A DNA stretch of 64,000 nucleotides, taken from Papaver somniferum. Lineage: Eukaryota > Streptophyta > Magnoliopsida > Ranunculales > Papaveraceae. Shown here in pieces: positions 1 to 11,178 of the stretch (positions are counted from its first letter, which is position 1; each line of letters begins with the position of its first letter). The notes beneath the pieces were generated by a model. It saw only the letters and a list, made by a program, of their open reading frames with translations, ran no database searches and had not been told where the DNA came from. Location of the stretch: positions 135,006,777 to 135,070,776 of the forward strand of contig NC_039361.1 in the NCBI RefSeq assembly GCF_003573695.1, read 5' to 3'. The position numbers and the translations under genes were made by a program.

Positions 1-1290
1 CCCAAACGTGTACATTATTGGTTCAACAATAGTTAACCAAAAGGTTAGCCATATGAGAATTTCATATCAACCATGTTCTTCTTCACCATAACTAGTCCAA
101 ATGACTTCAAATGAACTAGTTAGAGAGTTGTTCAATTGCAAGGAAATCTTATGTACTACATAAGACACAATTGAAGCAAAGACGATTTGATTCACTCGAA
201 TCGGTTCATGAACTTTATAGCCACGGTTTGTAAACTTGCATTCCTTAGTTTATATAAAAATGAGTTCACAAACAATCGTCTTTAGATATAACATAACTCA
301 AGTTCGCGGACTTAAGTTCCCGGAAGAAGTTCTCAAACTCCAGCAGATTTTCTCGGGTCGAGAACTTCCGCCAGTTCGCGGACTGGGTTTGCAAACTGCA
401 TTCCTTAGTCTTTATAAGTTTAAGTTCAGAAATCATCTTCAGATATATAACCTTCTTAAGTTCGCACACTAGATTCGCGGACTTAAGCAACCGGGCAGAG
501 TTTACAAACTCCAGCAGAAAATCTCGGCAAACACTTTCCTCCGGTTAACGGACTGGGTTTGCGGACGCAGCTAGCTTGTCAAATCCAGCAGAATTTCTCG
601 GGATGAGAAGTTCGGAAGTTCGCGTATTAAGTTCGGGACTTCGTAACAAGTCATTCATCCGGTTTCTCTTGATCAACAAAGTTCGCAAACTTTGGTTCAA
701 GGGATAGGACTTATGCACACATGCGTTTCCACAACAATACTTATGTCCATCATTGGTTATGTAATCTAAACTCTCATTCCAACCATTGAAACATTCTTAG
801 AGGACGTTATATAGTTGTCACACCATTTCTCGTCAAACAACTTTCGAAGTGATTGAAACATATCATGACTTACGTCACTTGGTAAAGCTAAACATGGTCG
901 AAGCGAAACGCTTACCAACACATATTTTGAGATATAGATAGGCGAGGTATAGTCGGCTCGAAATACCAAATATGTATAATCTAAGTCTATATATAGCATA
1001 CGACTTTTTGTCTCATGAAGTAGGAGATAGAGTAGATAGACTTTTGAGTGACAGATAAGTTCAAGTCTTCACATATCTTTTTGTCGAGAAGTTCCACCGG
1101 TTCCTTGAGTAGTTCTTCTTCTTGTATGATGAATCGCCATGAAGTCCTTGATCTCAACTACACTTTCTATCCTAGTCCGAGACTTAGCTATAGTAGACTA
1201 GAAATCAAGACTTATAGTTTTTATCCCTAACATTAAAAATCATGCTTGAGATAGCAACGCATGCGAGTTCGACCGAGCAATGCTCTAAAA
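1..1290 (-). mobile_element. Family-1 Copia-like LTR, truncated by window edge
   Basis: Reverse-oriented long terminal repeat whose 5' boundary (reverse complement of TGTTAGAGCATTGCTCGG) lies at about 1290; the rest runs off the left edge. It matches, by eye along its whole length, the same part of the LTRs at 6395-8776, 23763-26049 and 46769-49184. The terminal CA is changed to AA here. The flank resumes with AAAGGAGAATC, exactly the sequence present at 3376 in the family-2 LTR, so this element inserted into a family-2 LTR copy. It has an extra block of GTTCGCGGAC-type motifs (about 300-620) compared with its relatives. The TSD cannot be checked because the other end is outside the window. 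Confidence 0.85.
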
Positions 1291-1436
1291 AAAGGAGAAT
1301 CTCGAATCGAAACAAATTGAGAATCTTTTAATTAAGGTTTTTAGTTTTACATGCTTTTAATTTCCAGCAATTAAATGCATATCTTTAGAAAATGAAAATT
1401 GTTAATGTGCATTTACTAATTGGAGATTTATTGTTT
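1291..1436 (+). repeat. Fragment of family-2 Copia-like LTR
   Basis: These 146 bases match 3376-3520 inside the family-2 LTR nearly base for base (AAAGGAGAATC onward, through the AATTAAATGCATATC stretch). After about 1436 the match stops abruptly. This is the remnant of an additional family-2 LTR whose left part is off-window or interrupted by the family-1 element, and whose right part was lost to a deletion. Confidence 0.7.
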
Positions 1437-2178
1437 GGTATCAATTGTTTAGGCATAACGAAATTTCGGTGCAATTGCGGTGCGTTAATGTCTATGTTTG
1501 TTTCAATTGCTTCCGGTTGAGATAAATAATTATACAAGTTGATTTATTTGGTTTGTATGAATTATTTATGGCTTAACAACAAGGTTTTCGGAATCATTTA
1601 TTTAGTCCAATTCGATTCCGGATAAGAGAAACTAAGTTAATTCTGATATTAGTTATACTTAACAAAGTGTAGGATTCGGTTAGTCAAGTCTAATCTAATG
1701 CCTTAACAAGAAATAATAGTTAACTAACCTAGTAATTGTGTTGTTTAAAGTGAAAGGTCTAAGTTATTGATCGAATAATTAGAAACTGATGAGAAAAATA
1801 GAGTTAATTCTGATCTTTATTTTGGTCTTATCAAACAAGCGATTGTATTTGTACAATCAGTTTAGCAAAAGAACTAAGGTGCTTAGTCAATTTTTAATTT
1901 GGTAAACTATTAGGGAAAATTGCTTTGGAAAATTGTTTCCTTGGTAACATATCAAAACAAAATTACTTTGTAGTTTCGATTTTGATATTGGTTATCTAAA
2001 ATGGTGTGTGGAACCCTCGTGCTTAACTCTTATAGGTTGCAAATATTTTAAGATTTGTAAGATCCTTTCGGTTTGTTCTTTATTTGCTTGTACCTTTGTC
2101 ATTTTGTAACAAAAAGGGGGAGAAATATATGTAGTAAACAAGTGATTTGGTATCACTAAGGGAAAGGAAAATTTTGCT
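1437..2178 (+). mobile_element. 3' internal (pre-LTR) region of a Copia-like element
   Basis: Non-coding, AT-rich stretch immediately upstream of a family-2 LTR. It contains a purine-rich tract AAAAAGGGGGAGAAATATATG at 2111-2131, the same block found upstream of the family-1 3' LTR at 52076. No reading frame of note is present. The most likely origin is the 3' untranslated part of an element whose 5' portion was deleted, leaving LTR piece, tail, LTR in a row. Confidence 0.6.
2111..2127 (+). promoter_or_regulatory. Polypurine tract-like block
   Basis: Run of A5G5 followed by AGAAA, about 50 bases before the LTR start at 2179. In LTR elements such a tract primes plus-strand DNA synthesis. It is not immediately next to the LTR, so the functional primer could instead be the AAGGGAAAGGAAAA run at about 2158-2171. 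Confidence 0.45.
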
Positions 2179-2859
2179 TGTTAGAGCATAGCTCGGTTGA
2201 ACCCACCAAGCGTTGGTATGTCAAGTTTGGTTGTCATATTTTATTGAACCAAAACTCATTTAAAGAGTCGCTTGATTATTTACTAGAGTCAACTTCGTAT
2301 AGGTTAGCTTGAAAGTATTAGGATATGAGACTTACAAGTATTACGTGAAGACTTGAAGATGTGAAGAAGTAAGGAGCTACAACGACGAAATCATTCTTCC
2401 TCTTGAGGTTAGTAATATTTGAATTGAACTGCTTCATTCCTAACGTATCTTTCAAGTCATGCATACTGAAAACATAAATGCGAAGCTGTGAATGATTATA
2501 CTCTAGTTAGACGTAGTATTAAGGAATACACTACGAAGTATAATGATTATCTTTTGAACTTCGTATATAGAACATCGACATAATCGTCTGAATGCTATTG
2601 TGATTATGTGTATGGGTGAAGATTTCGTATTAGGAAACAATTTTTTACATTCGTTTAAAGGAAGTAAATTCATAAACTTGTTTTGTGAAACGAAAGGGAA
2701 ATCGCTAGGCTTATTGGTATTTGTTATTCATTGCAAATCTTTGGATTACCAATATGTGTGATTAGTATAACCGCTCATGACTTGCTTATGTTCTTGGTAA
2801 AACTATTCACAAAGACTGACTTTTGTATTGGTATGACTTTTATTAGTAAAACCGATCTT

Positions 2860-3125
2860 AAATAATCACCTGAGATGGTATGATCGATTTGTTGTAATTG
2901 GTATGGCCAACTCTAGACATTGAGGAACCGATCCTAGTAAGAGGTACAACCGATCAAAAGCAAAGGGGAATCGGTCCTTGTAAGAGGTACAACAAGTCTT
3001 AGATATTGGTAACCGATCCTATGACTTGTGCAACCAAATACAAGTTAGATACCATAAATATGTGGTAACCGATCCTAGTACCTAGTCAACCAAATTTTGG
3101 AAAGCTAGTGTGACCGATCCTAGTA
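2860..3125 (+). repeat. ACCGATCC repeat cluster in family-2 U3
   Basis: About seven imperfect copies of an ACCGATCCTAGTA-like motif, often followed by GAGGTACAACC, recur at about 40-60 base spacing. The cluster is also present, diverged, in the second family-2 LTR (about 11860-12130). Short repeats in U3 of plant Copia elements can act as enhancers; that role is inferred here. Confidence 0.55.
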
Positions 3126-3640
3126 CCCACATGGAGGTAGAACCGAAACTTGTTTGGTAGAACCGTGAAACCCATGATTGGTGATTGAGTGTTCTTGATC
3201 AATCACATAGTTCTTGGAAGTCAGGTGAACCAATTCTAAACTTGTTTGGAAGTGTGGAAAATCGGTTCCAAGATTGTAAATATGAAAAAGGATTTACAAA
3301 GTTAAGATGTCGACATACTTTGAACATGTACAGTAACTCTTATCTTTTATTGTTCAAAGATATTCCTGAATAGCTAAAGGAGAATCCCGGATCGAAATAA
3401 ACTGAGAATCTTTTAATTAAGGTTTTTAGTTTTATATGCTTTTAATTCCATCAATTAAATGCATATCTTTAGAAAGTGAAAATTGGTAATGTGCATTTAC
3501 TAATTGAATATTTCTATTGAGATTTCGGTCAATATTTAGACAAAGCATTTCCAGGAATTATGGAAACAAAATTTGTGTTTATTGCATATCTTGAGAATAT
3601 TTTCAGTTTTGGAAATTCCTTGGTATCCAAACTTCCTTGG

Positions 3641-3650
3641 TATATAAATA
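3641..3650 (+). promoter_or_regulatory. TATA box of family-2 LTR
   Basis: TATATAAATA inside the LTR, about 1.37 kb before its end. The corresponding place in the 3' LTR copy reads TCTGTAAATA (about 12659), so the box is lost there. Confidence 0.5.
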
Positions 3651-5010
3651 TTGAAGTTTGCATTTCGAGCAAACTAATCCTCAGAGACAGCAAAACTACC
3701 TTGTTGTGTTGTTACTGGTGGAGCCGTCTATTGGGAGAGGAAAGTAACCTAATTAGGCGAAATCTTTTAGGACCGCTCGTTTTAAAGACTTCGTTGGGAT
3801 TGGGAAGCTCTACGAGTATCGTTGGTGGGAAACTAGATAATTGCAGTTTATTATTAGTTTTCGATTTATTTGATTGACTAACGGCTATTGAATTTTGATT
3901 GCACCTAGTTTGTTTATGCTTGAGAATCTTCTCTCATGATATAATATTCACTCAAACTAGATCAAAGTTTCGACTGGAGATCTTTAGACTGTTTGTAGAT
4001 CTAAAGACGTCTTGTGATAATCCAACGTTAACAGACTCCGTTCTATATGTGATTGATCACAAGAGATTCAAGTTGAAGACAAATAAGACAAAGAAGATTT
4101 CTTATTTGAGTTCATAATATTTGGTGTGCACAAAACTTGATCTGCTGGGGATCCAACTATAATCGGTTTATCCTTGTGATAGATTTGATTGATTAGTTGT
4201 GTAGATCAGCATCAATACGTTTCTTTGTGATTCGAAGTATTGATTGCATAATCTCTAAACAATTACTTTGGTAGTTGTTTATTGATAGATTTTGATACCC
4301 GACAAAGGAGTTTATTGGAATAATCGGAGGAGCCTTTTGTCAAACTCATATAATGTTGATTGAAAAGAGTTATTACCAAACAGATTTGTTGTTCCTTTAC
4401 TGTTTGGAATACGAACCAAAGGAATTGTTCCAAGTGCGTGACTTATTGCAAGTTGGAGGCGCAGGGATACAGATGGAACTAGGTGAACTATAGGTTTTGT
4501 TGCTTGGTCTCAACTATACGAAGTTAGTTTAGATTTTGTATAGCGGCTTAACCTTGAGAGTATTCAATTCTGGACAAGGTCCCGGGGTTTTTCTGCATTT
4601 ACGGTTTCCTCGTTAACAAAATCTTGTTGTGCCATTTACTTTATATTTCCGCATTATAATCGTTTTATTATAATTAAAGTAAATTGCACTTTGTACGTTA
4701 ACAAGGCACTTGATATCAATCGTATTGGTTTCGGTTATTACCTTACCTTTATCAAGTAAATACTTTGTTGTTGTATTGTCTTGATTCACATCCATAGACG
4801 ATCACACAAAGTGTATTGGATTTCTCCACTTGTCTGATATAATTATTCACGTGTTAGGACAGTCCGGACTAACCCTATTTCAAGTGGACACTGTGTTGAA
4901 ATATTCCTTGAGTGATTGTTGCTCCAAGAGGTTTATACACAGTGGGTCTTGTATAGGTTGTGATCAAAAGTTTAAGATTGAGGTATATTTGGGTACCTCG
5001 TCTTTTCAAT

Positions 5011-5022
5011 TGGTATCAGAGC
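5011..5022 (+). promoter_or_regulatory. Primer-binding site for initiator tRNA-Met
   Basis: TGGTATCAGAGC lies two bases (AT) after the LTR end. It is complementary to the 3' end of plant initiator tRNA-Met, the usual minus-strand primer of Copia elements. The same site and spacing occur at 49187 and, on the minus strand, at 29826. Confidence 0.9.
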
Positions 5023-5078
5023 AGGCAAACACGAAAAGATCTAACAATCTGTGTTTGGTGCGATCCAACCTATAAGAA

Positions 5079-6394
5079 ATGAGTCTCCAAAAAGGTAAAG
5101 AAAAACAAAATATAAACTCGGTTAACGTATCACAAGGTTTGTGTAAAACTCGTCCTAGGTTTAACTTCCGAAAATGCTTAGAAGGGATGTCCTCTACAAG
5201 GTCTACTTGCTCTTCTGAAAATATGTCCGTGTGTTCTCAAGAAGAGGTTAAGTTAAGCCCTGTACTCACAATCAATGATTCTGACTCTGAATCACTTGAT
5301 GATAAAGATGAAGTTGATTATGTGAATATAAAATTATCTCAGTTAGATTAACCAAGAAAAGAGTTCCTTTCATGTGTAACTGAGCTCACACTTGCACTAA
5401 AGAGAGAAGGTAAACTTGTTAAAGACTTATGTCACATGAAAGCTGAAAATGATCAACTCAAACATGATCTATCATCATGTAAAACTGACCTAGACTCTTT
5501 CAAGATCAGTTCTTACTCGAAGATACAATCCTTAGAAGCAAAACTAAGGAAAAGTATTGATCAAGAAAAGAAAACTGAGTGGCTACGAAAAACAACAATT
5601 GATGAATATAATGCCTCAAAAATCTCATATGGTTCTGAGATAAAGACAGTTTTCGAACATGTCAAAAGGCTGAAGAATGATATGTGTTCTTTAATGTCTG
5701 AAAACCAATTAGGTACATCCCTCCCGAATAAAAACAAAAAATCCGGTTCGATCCTTCGCTCGAAAGAGAAGAAGAATGGAGACAATAAGAGCACTAGAAA
5801 AGGGACTTCTCCTTGTACAAGGAAGTCTTTTGTTGTGGAAACAAAGATCATACTGTTAAGAATTGTTAACGACTTTATTGAACTCTGAAAGGACCAACTC
5901 AGGTCACAAATATAACATGAGATTTCCTTCTGATGAAAGCATACATAAACCTGATTCCCTTAAATCAAAGGATTCTCGAAAGAAGTCCTCTAGAGCAGTT
6001 CATCACCAAAGAAGAAGGATCAGAAGGGTAAGAACTCATGGAATTGGATACTAAAGAAGTCCATGGAACCGTTCAGAGAGAAAATTAGCATCGAATCCAA
6101 ATCATCAACACCTAAGGTAATTCCTAAATATCTTGATGATAATAGTTTTTATGATAAATTCAGTCTGTCATCCAAAAGGAGTAAGATCCTTAACAAATCA
6201 GATAAGAAGAAATTCTCTATTAGCCGTGGAAAACTTAATCCATCTCATTCAGATACCTAGGTATCTAAGAAAGATATGGAATCTCACTATATTTTCACTT
6301 AATCTTTTTGAGGAATACTACCGTGATAGATTAATTGACAAAGATCTGTTTAGAGCATTTGAAAACGTTTTAGATTCTTAGAAAAGCTTAATTC
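5079..6394 (+). pseudogene. Gag-like gene of family-2 element, 5' part (broken)
   Basis: Begins with an ATG 57 bases after the primer site. The first 90 codons are Ser/Asp/Glu-rich; an in-frame TAA at 5349 interrupts. The same frame continues for 150 codons with a heptad-rich, charged coiled-coil region (about 5436-5720) and a Lys/Arg-rich linker. A degenerate CCHC zinc knuckle (CGNKDHTVKNC core; first Cys replaced) sits at 5825-5869 in a shifted frame. Further open blocks follow at 5863-6054 and 6063-6260; the latter has a DDNSFYDKFS motif shared with the family-1 protein at 28598-28786. The gene is then interrupted at 6394 by the family-1 insertion and resumes at 10952. No protease, integrase or reverse transcriptase follows, so the element is non-autonomous. 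Gag identity rests on position and the zinc knuckle, not a recognised capsid fold. Confidence 0.6.
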
Positions 6395-8776
6395 TGAAAA
6401 AGCGGGGGTATAACAACCACACCTAATATTTCGCTTAGAAATCTGTATGGACAAACTCTAATATACTTTTAAGAGAATCAATAAGATTCAATCTTAAAAA
6501 TGTATGTCAAAGAGTAAATATCTCAATCTCTCGATTTGATCCATACTCAAGCAAATAGAAATCTGCGATTCTTTATCAAATACTAGAGAAATAACTTGGT
6601 TGGTACCAAAGACCAATATCCAAGTGTCAATCAATTTAAATCAACAACCAAAGGTTGGATATTCTAATTGATTGAACCTAACGCACAACCTGTGATATTT
6701 CAATTATAAAGATAAACAATATAATGCGGAAATAGAAATAACACAGACACCAGAATTTTGTTAACGAGGAAACCGCAAATGAAGAAAAACCCCGGGACCT
6801 AGTCCAGATTGAACACACACTATATTAAGACACTACGGCACTAGCCTACTACAAACTAACTTCAGTTTGGACTTTAGTTGAACCCCAATCAATCTCACAC
6901 TGATCCAAGGTATAGTTGCGCTCCTTACGTCTCTGATCCCAGCAGAATACTACACACTTGATTCCCTTAGCTGATCTCACCCACAACTAAGAGTTGCTAC
7001 AACCAAAAGTCGAAGACTTTAATAAACAAATCTGTATCACACAGAAGATTCTATGGTTATAGATAAATCCGTCTCCCACGGATATACCTACGAGTTTTGT
7101 TCCGTCTTTTGATAAATCAAGGTGAACATGAACCAATTGATAACCCGGACTTATATTCCCAAATAACAACCTAGTATTATCAATCACCTCACAATAATCT
7201 TAATCGACGCGGCGAAAGAAGATATTGTGGAATCACAAACGATGAGACGAATATGTTTGTGATTACTTTTATATCTTGCCTATCAGAGATATCAATCTCA
7301 AGCCAATCTTTGCGATTGTACTCATACGATAGAAATAACAAGATCATATCATACAACTACAAGAAAGTAGTATCGGTCTGGATTCACAATCCCAATGAAG
7401 TCTTTAAGTCATTAACCTGGTTTAGAATAAGAAACCAAAGGTTAAAGGAGAATCGACCCTAGCTTACACAACTAGTATCACACTAAGGTGTGGGGATTAG
7501 GTTTCCCAGTTGCTAGATTTCTCCCTTATATAGTCTTTCAAGTCAGGGTTTGAAATCAATGTTAGCTTGGTAACAAAGCATTCAATATTCACCGTTAGAT
7601 GAAAACCTGATTAGATTCAAGCTAATATCTTTCAACCGTGAGATCGGAAACCTAGATTGTCACACACAAATGAAATGCATGTTTCTAGGTTTGTGTAACG
7701 GTACCCAAACATGTACATTTGTTGGTTCAACAATAGTTAACCAAATGGTTAGCCATATGAGCACTTTCATATCAACCATATTCTTCTTCACCATAACTAA
7801 TTCAAATGACTCAAATGAACTAGTTAGAGAGTTGTTCAATTGCAAGAAAATCTAATGTAACTACACAAGACATAATTTAAGCAAAAACAATTTGATTAAC
7901 TCGAATCGGCTCATGAACTTTATAGCCACGGTTTGCAACTAGCATTCTTTAGTTTATATAAACATGAGTTCACAAACAATCGTCTTTAGATATAACCTAA
8001 CTCAAGTTCGCGGACTAGGTTCGTGGACTTAAGTTCCTGGAAGGAGTTCTCAAACTCCAGCATATTTTCTCAGGTCGAGACTTCCGCCAGTTCGCGGACT
8101 GGGTTCACGAACTGAGTTCGCGGACTTAGTTCACGGCTCTTGTTCCGGCTCTCTTGATCAACAAAGTTCGCAAACTTCTGTTCAAGGAATAAGGACTTAT
8201 ACATATATGTGTTTCCACGACAATACTTATATCCTTCATTGGTTATATAATCAAATCTCTCATTTCAATCATTGAAACATTCTTAGAGGACGTTAATAGT
8301 TGTTATTCACAAACCATTTTCGTCAAAGCAATTTTCAAGGTGATTGAAACATAACATGACTTTCGTCACTAGGTAAAGATGAACTTGGCCAAAGCGAAAG
8401 CTTACCAACACATATTTCGAGAAATAGATAGGCGAGTTAAACTCAGCTCGAAATAGCAAATGTGTATAATCAAAGTCTATATAGCACAACGACTTTTGTC
8501 TCAAGATAGGAGATAGAGTAAATAGACTTTTGAGTGATATATAAGTTCAAGTCTCCACATACCTTTTAGTCGATGAAGATCCACCAGTTCCTTGAGCAGT
8601 CCTTCATCTTGTATGATGATCTTCATGGAGTTCTTGAGTTCAACTACACTTTCTATCCTAGTCCGAGACTTAACTACAGTAGACTAGAAATCAAGACTTA
8701 TAGTTTTGATCACTAACATTGACAAACATGCTTGAGATAACAACGCATACGTTTTCGACCGAGCAATGCTCTAACA
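6395..8776 (-). repeat. Full-length family-1 LTR (3' LTR of 6395-10946)
   Basis: About 2.38 kb, ends TG...CA. Contains the reverse complement of a TATATAAGGG box at 7523-7532 and the GTTCGCGGAC motif group around 8006-8140. Followed by a purine tract (reverse complement of GACAAAGGGGCAGAT) at 8777-8791. Confidence 0.88.
7523..7532 (-). promoter_or_regulatory. TATA box of family-1 LTR
   Basis: Minus-strand TATATAAGGG, at the same place as TATATAA in the LTRs at 24894, 30977 and 48047. It is the likely core promoter of the family. Confidence 0.6.
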
Positions 8777-9870
8777 ATCTGCCCCTTTGTCAATTTTAGT
8801 GACAAAACTATCAATACATATGGAATACAAAAAAGATAAAGAAACTTATGTAGCTCCTATTCCACATGTCTAATCTTCGACACTATTCGAAATCTTCGTC
8901 ACTTCCAAGTACTCCAATGATCCCAAAGGTTTTAAGTTCAGCATCATCGTTGTTGAAAATCCATAGCTATAACAATGAGAAAACATAATTCTCGGTCATT
9001 GTTATACGGTGTTATAGTATCATTACACAACATCAAAGTTCACTTGTATCACAACTTTGACAACAATACTATGGTGATATGTATCACTCCCCCTTAGTCA
9101 ATACTCCATCTCACATGGAAACCACTCCCCCTTACATAATGATCCGAAAACCATATTTATTTGTAGTGTGAACTACATATTAATTCTCCCCATTTTTGTA
9201 AATAAAATTGTCAAGGGTACAAGAACGGGATCCTAATGAAATTTCCAAAAGAGATATTTCATGACCAAAAGAAAGCATATATCATATTGTTTAGATGCCA
9301 TCATAAAGCCGAAGCTAAATTCATTCATCAAGGAGTTTAAAGATACAAGATAACCCCTATAATATTCCATAGCCGCACTCCCCACAAAGATTTTGCATAA
9401 AGCACAAGTTCAATTAAGAACTCTCCCCCATAAAATGTCATTCCCGAAAGAACAACAAGAGCGACCTTAATTTCGAAAGAAAAGAAGGATTTCTTTGGAC
9501 ATAACAAATCACATAAGATTATGAATTTGAATCCAAAAATACTAGATTAAATTAACCAAAAGAGAACCTATGATTAATTTAATCAGAAATGCTCAACATA
9601 AGTGAACTTATGGAGACTCTAAAATACTCAATTATATTAATCACAAGAGAACCCATAATTAATCTAATCGGAATACACAACCAAATTAACCACAAAAATT
9701 AATCAATTTAATTGGTCATGCTCGACATAAAGTACCTCACGGAGCAACAACGAAGCTAATCATAAGAAAATAATCAACTCAGTCGATAGTGCTCAACATA
9801 AGACACCTTACGGAACAACACAGTATATACAAAAAAATGGATCGGGGAAGATCAATACTGCGGAATACCC
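8777..9870 (-). mobile_element. Family-1 internal tail remnant
   Basis: Non-coding. It matches the pre-LTR tail of the element at 26050-27240. It includes several TCCCCCTTA purine tracts (minus-strand TAAGGGGGA) at about 9090-9135 and three spaced copies of a TGCTCAACATAAG...TTACGGAG unit between about 9590 and 9825. The right edge is the deletion junction into LTR sequence. Confidence 0.75.
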
Positions 9871-10946
9871 AATAAATGAAATGAACGTCTCTAGGTTTGT
9901 GTAACCGCACCCAAACATGTACATTTGTTGGTTCAACAATAGTTAACCAAATGGTTAGCCATATGAGCACTTTCATATCAACCATATTCTTCTTCACCAT
10001 AACTAATTCAAATGACTCAAATGAACTAGTTAGAGAGTTTTTCAATTGCAAGGAAATCTTATGTAACTACACAAGACACAATTGAAGCAAAAACGATTTG
10101 ATTCACTTGAATCGGTTCATGAACTTTATAGCCACGGTTTGCAATTAGCATTCCTTAGTTTATATAAACATGAGTTCACAAACAATCATCTTTAGATATA
10201 ACCTAACTCAAGTTCGCGGACTTAAGTTCCAGGAAGGAGTTCTCAAACTCCAGCAGATTTTCTCGGGTCGAGAACTACCGCCAGTTCGCGGACTTAGTTC
10301 ACGGCTCTTGTTCCGGTTCTCTTGATCAACAAAGTTCGCAAACTTCGGTTCAAGGAATAAGGACTTATACATATATGTGTTTCCACAACAATGCTTATAT
10401 CCATCATTGGTTATATAATCTAAACTCTCATTTCAATCATTGAAACATTCTTAGAAGACGTTATATAGTTGTTATTCACAAACCATTTTTCGTAAAAGCA
10501 ATTTTCAAGGTGATTGAAACATAAAATGACTTCCGTCACTAGGTAAAGATGAACTTGGCCAAAGCGAAAGCTTACCAACACATATTTCGAGAAATAGATA
10601 GGCGAGTTAAACTCGACTGAAATAGCAAATGTGTATAATCAAAGTGTATATAGCAAAACGACTTTTGTCATAAGATAGTAGATAGAGTAGATAGACTTTG
10701 GAGTGATAGATAAGTTCAAGTCTCCACATACCTTTTTGTCGATGAAGTTCCACAAGTTCCTTGAGTAGTTCTTCGTCTTGTATGATGATCCGCCATGGAG
10801 TTATTGAGCTTAACAATACTTTTTATCCTAGTCCGAGACTTAGCTATAGTAGACTAGAAATCAAGACTTATAGTTTTGATCACTAACATTGACAAACATG
10901 CTTGAGATAGCAACGCATGCGAGTTCGACCGAGCAATGCTCTAACA
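9871..10946 (-). repeat. Partial family-1 LTR (5' LTR of 6395-10946)
   Basis: Contains only the U3-side half; the TATA region, R, U5 and primer-binding site are missing. A copy in this state cannot start its own transcription or reverse transcription. Confidence 0.8.
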
Positions 10947-10951
10947 AATTC

Positions 10952-11178
10952 AGTTAAGGATAAGAATCGCTTTGATAAACGTTCGATACATGTAGAATCA
11001 TGCAGTCATGATGTGCGAACTAAACATGTTGTCAACACAAGTGGGTTCAATAAAATGGGTTTTCGTGTTGTTGATATAGGTTTAAGACATCGGAAAAACC
11101 TCTTTTCTGATCATATGAAAAGGAAGTTAGAAAGCTCTGTTGACCCTGATTATCATCATTACTATGATTATATCACTG
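10952..11178 (+). pseudogene. Gag-like gene of family-2 element, 3' part
   Basis: Continues the frame interrupted at 6394. It encodes a basic, His/Asp/Tyr-containing tail that stays open up to and past the LTR start at 11179. The frame continues into the LTR and ends at 11312 only by chance. No recognised domain. Spacing shows the whole internal region of this family was only about 1.6 kb before interruption. Confidence 0.55.

Larger units (their letters stand above)
2179..5008 (+). mobile_element. Family-2 Copia-like LTR (5' LTR of nested element)
   Basis: Long terminal repeat of about 2.83 kb starting TGTTAGAGCATAGCTCGG and ending CTTTTCA, two bases before a TGGTATCAGAGC primer-binding site. 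A second copy starting with the same bases begins at 11179. The 3' portion resembles family 1 (both have a CCTCGTTAACAAAAT block before the end), so the two families share ancestry. U3 carries a cluster of ACCGATCC-type repeats (2860-3120) and a TATA-like box at 3641. The length is large for Copia LTRs but within the range of the SIRE/Maximus group, which is an inference since no pol is present. Confidence 0.8.
6395..10946 (-). mobile_element. Family-1 Copia-like element, internally deleted
   Basis: Reverse-oriented insertion bounded by TGAAAAAGCGGG on the left and GCTCTAACA on the right, with a perfect 5-bp TSD AATTC at 6390-6394 and 10947-10951. It interrupts the gag-like gene of the family-2 element. 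The left LTR is full length (6395-8776). The internal remnant (8777 to about 9870) is only the pre-LTR tail. Then the sequence jumps directly into the middle of the other LTR (about 9870-10946). A deletion therefore removed the primer site, the gag-like gene and about half of the 5' LTR. Confidence 0.9.
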
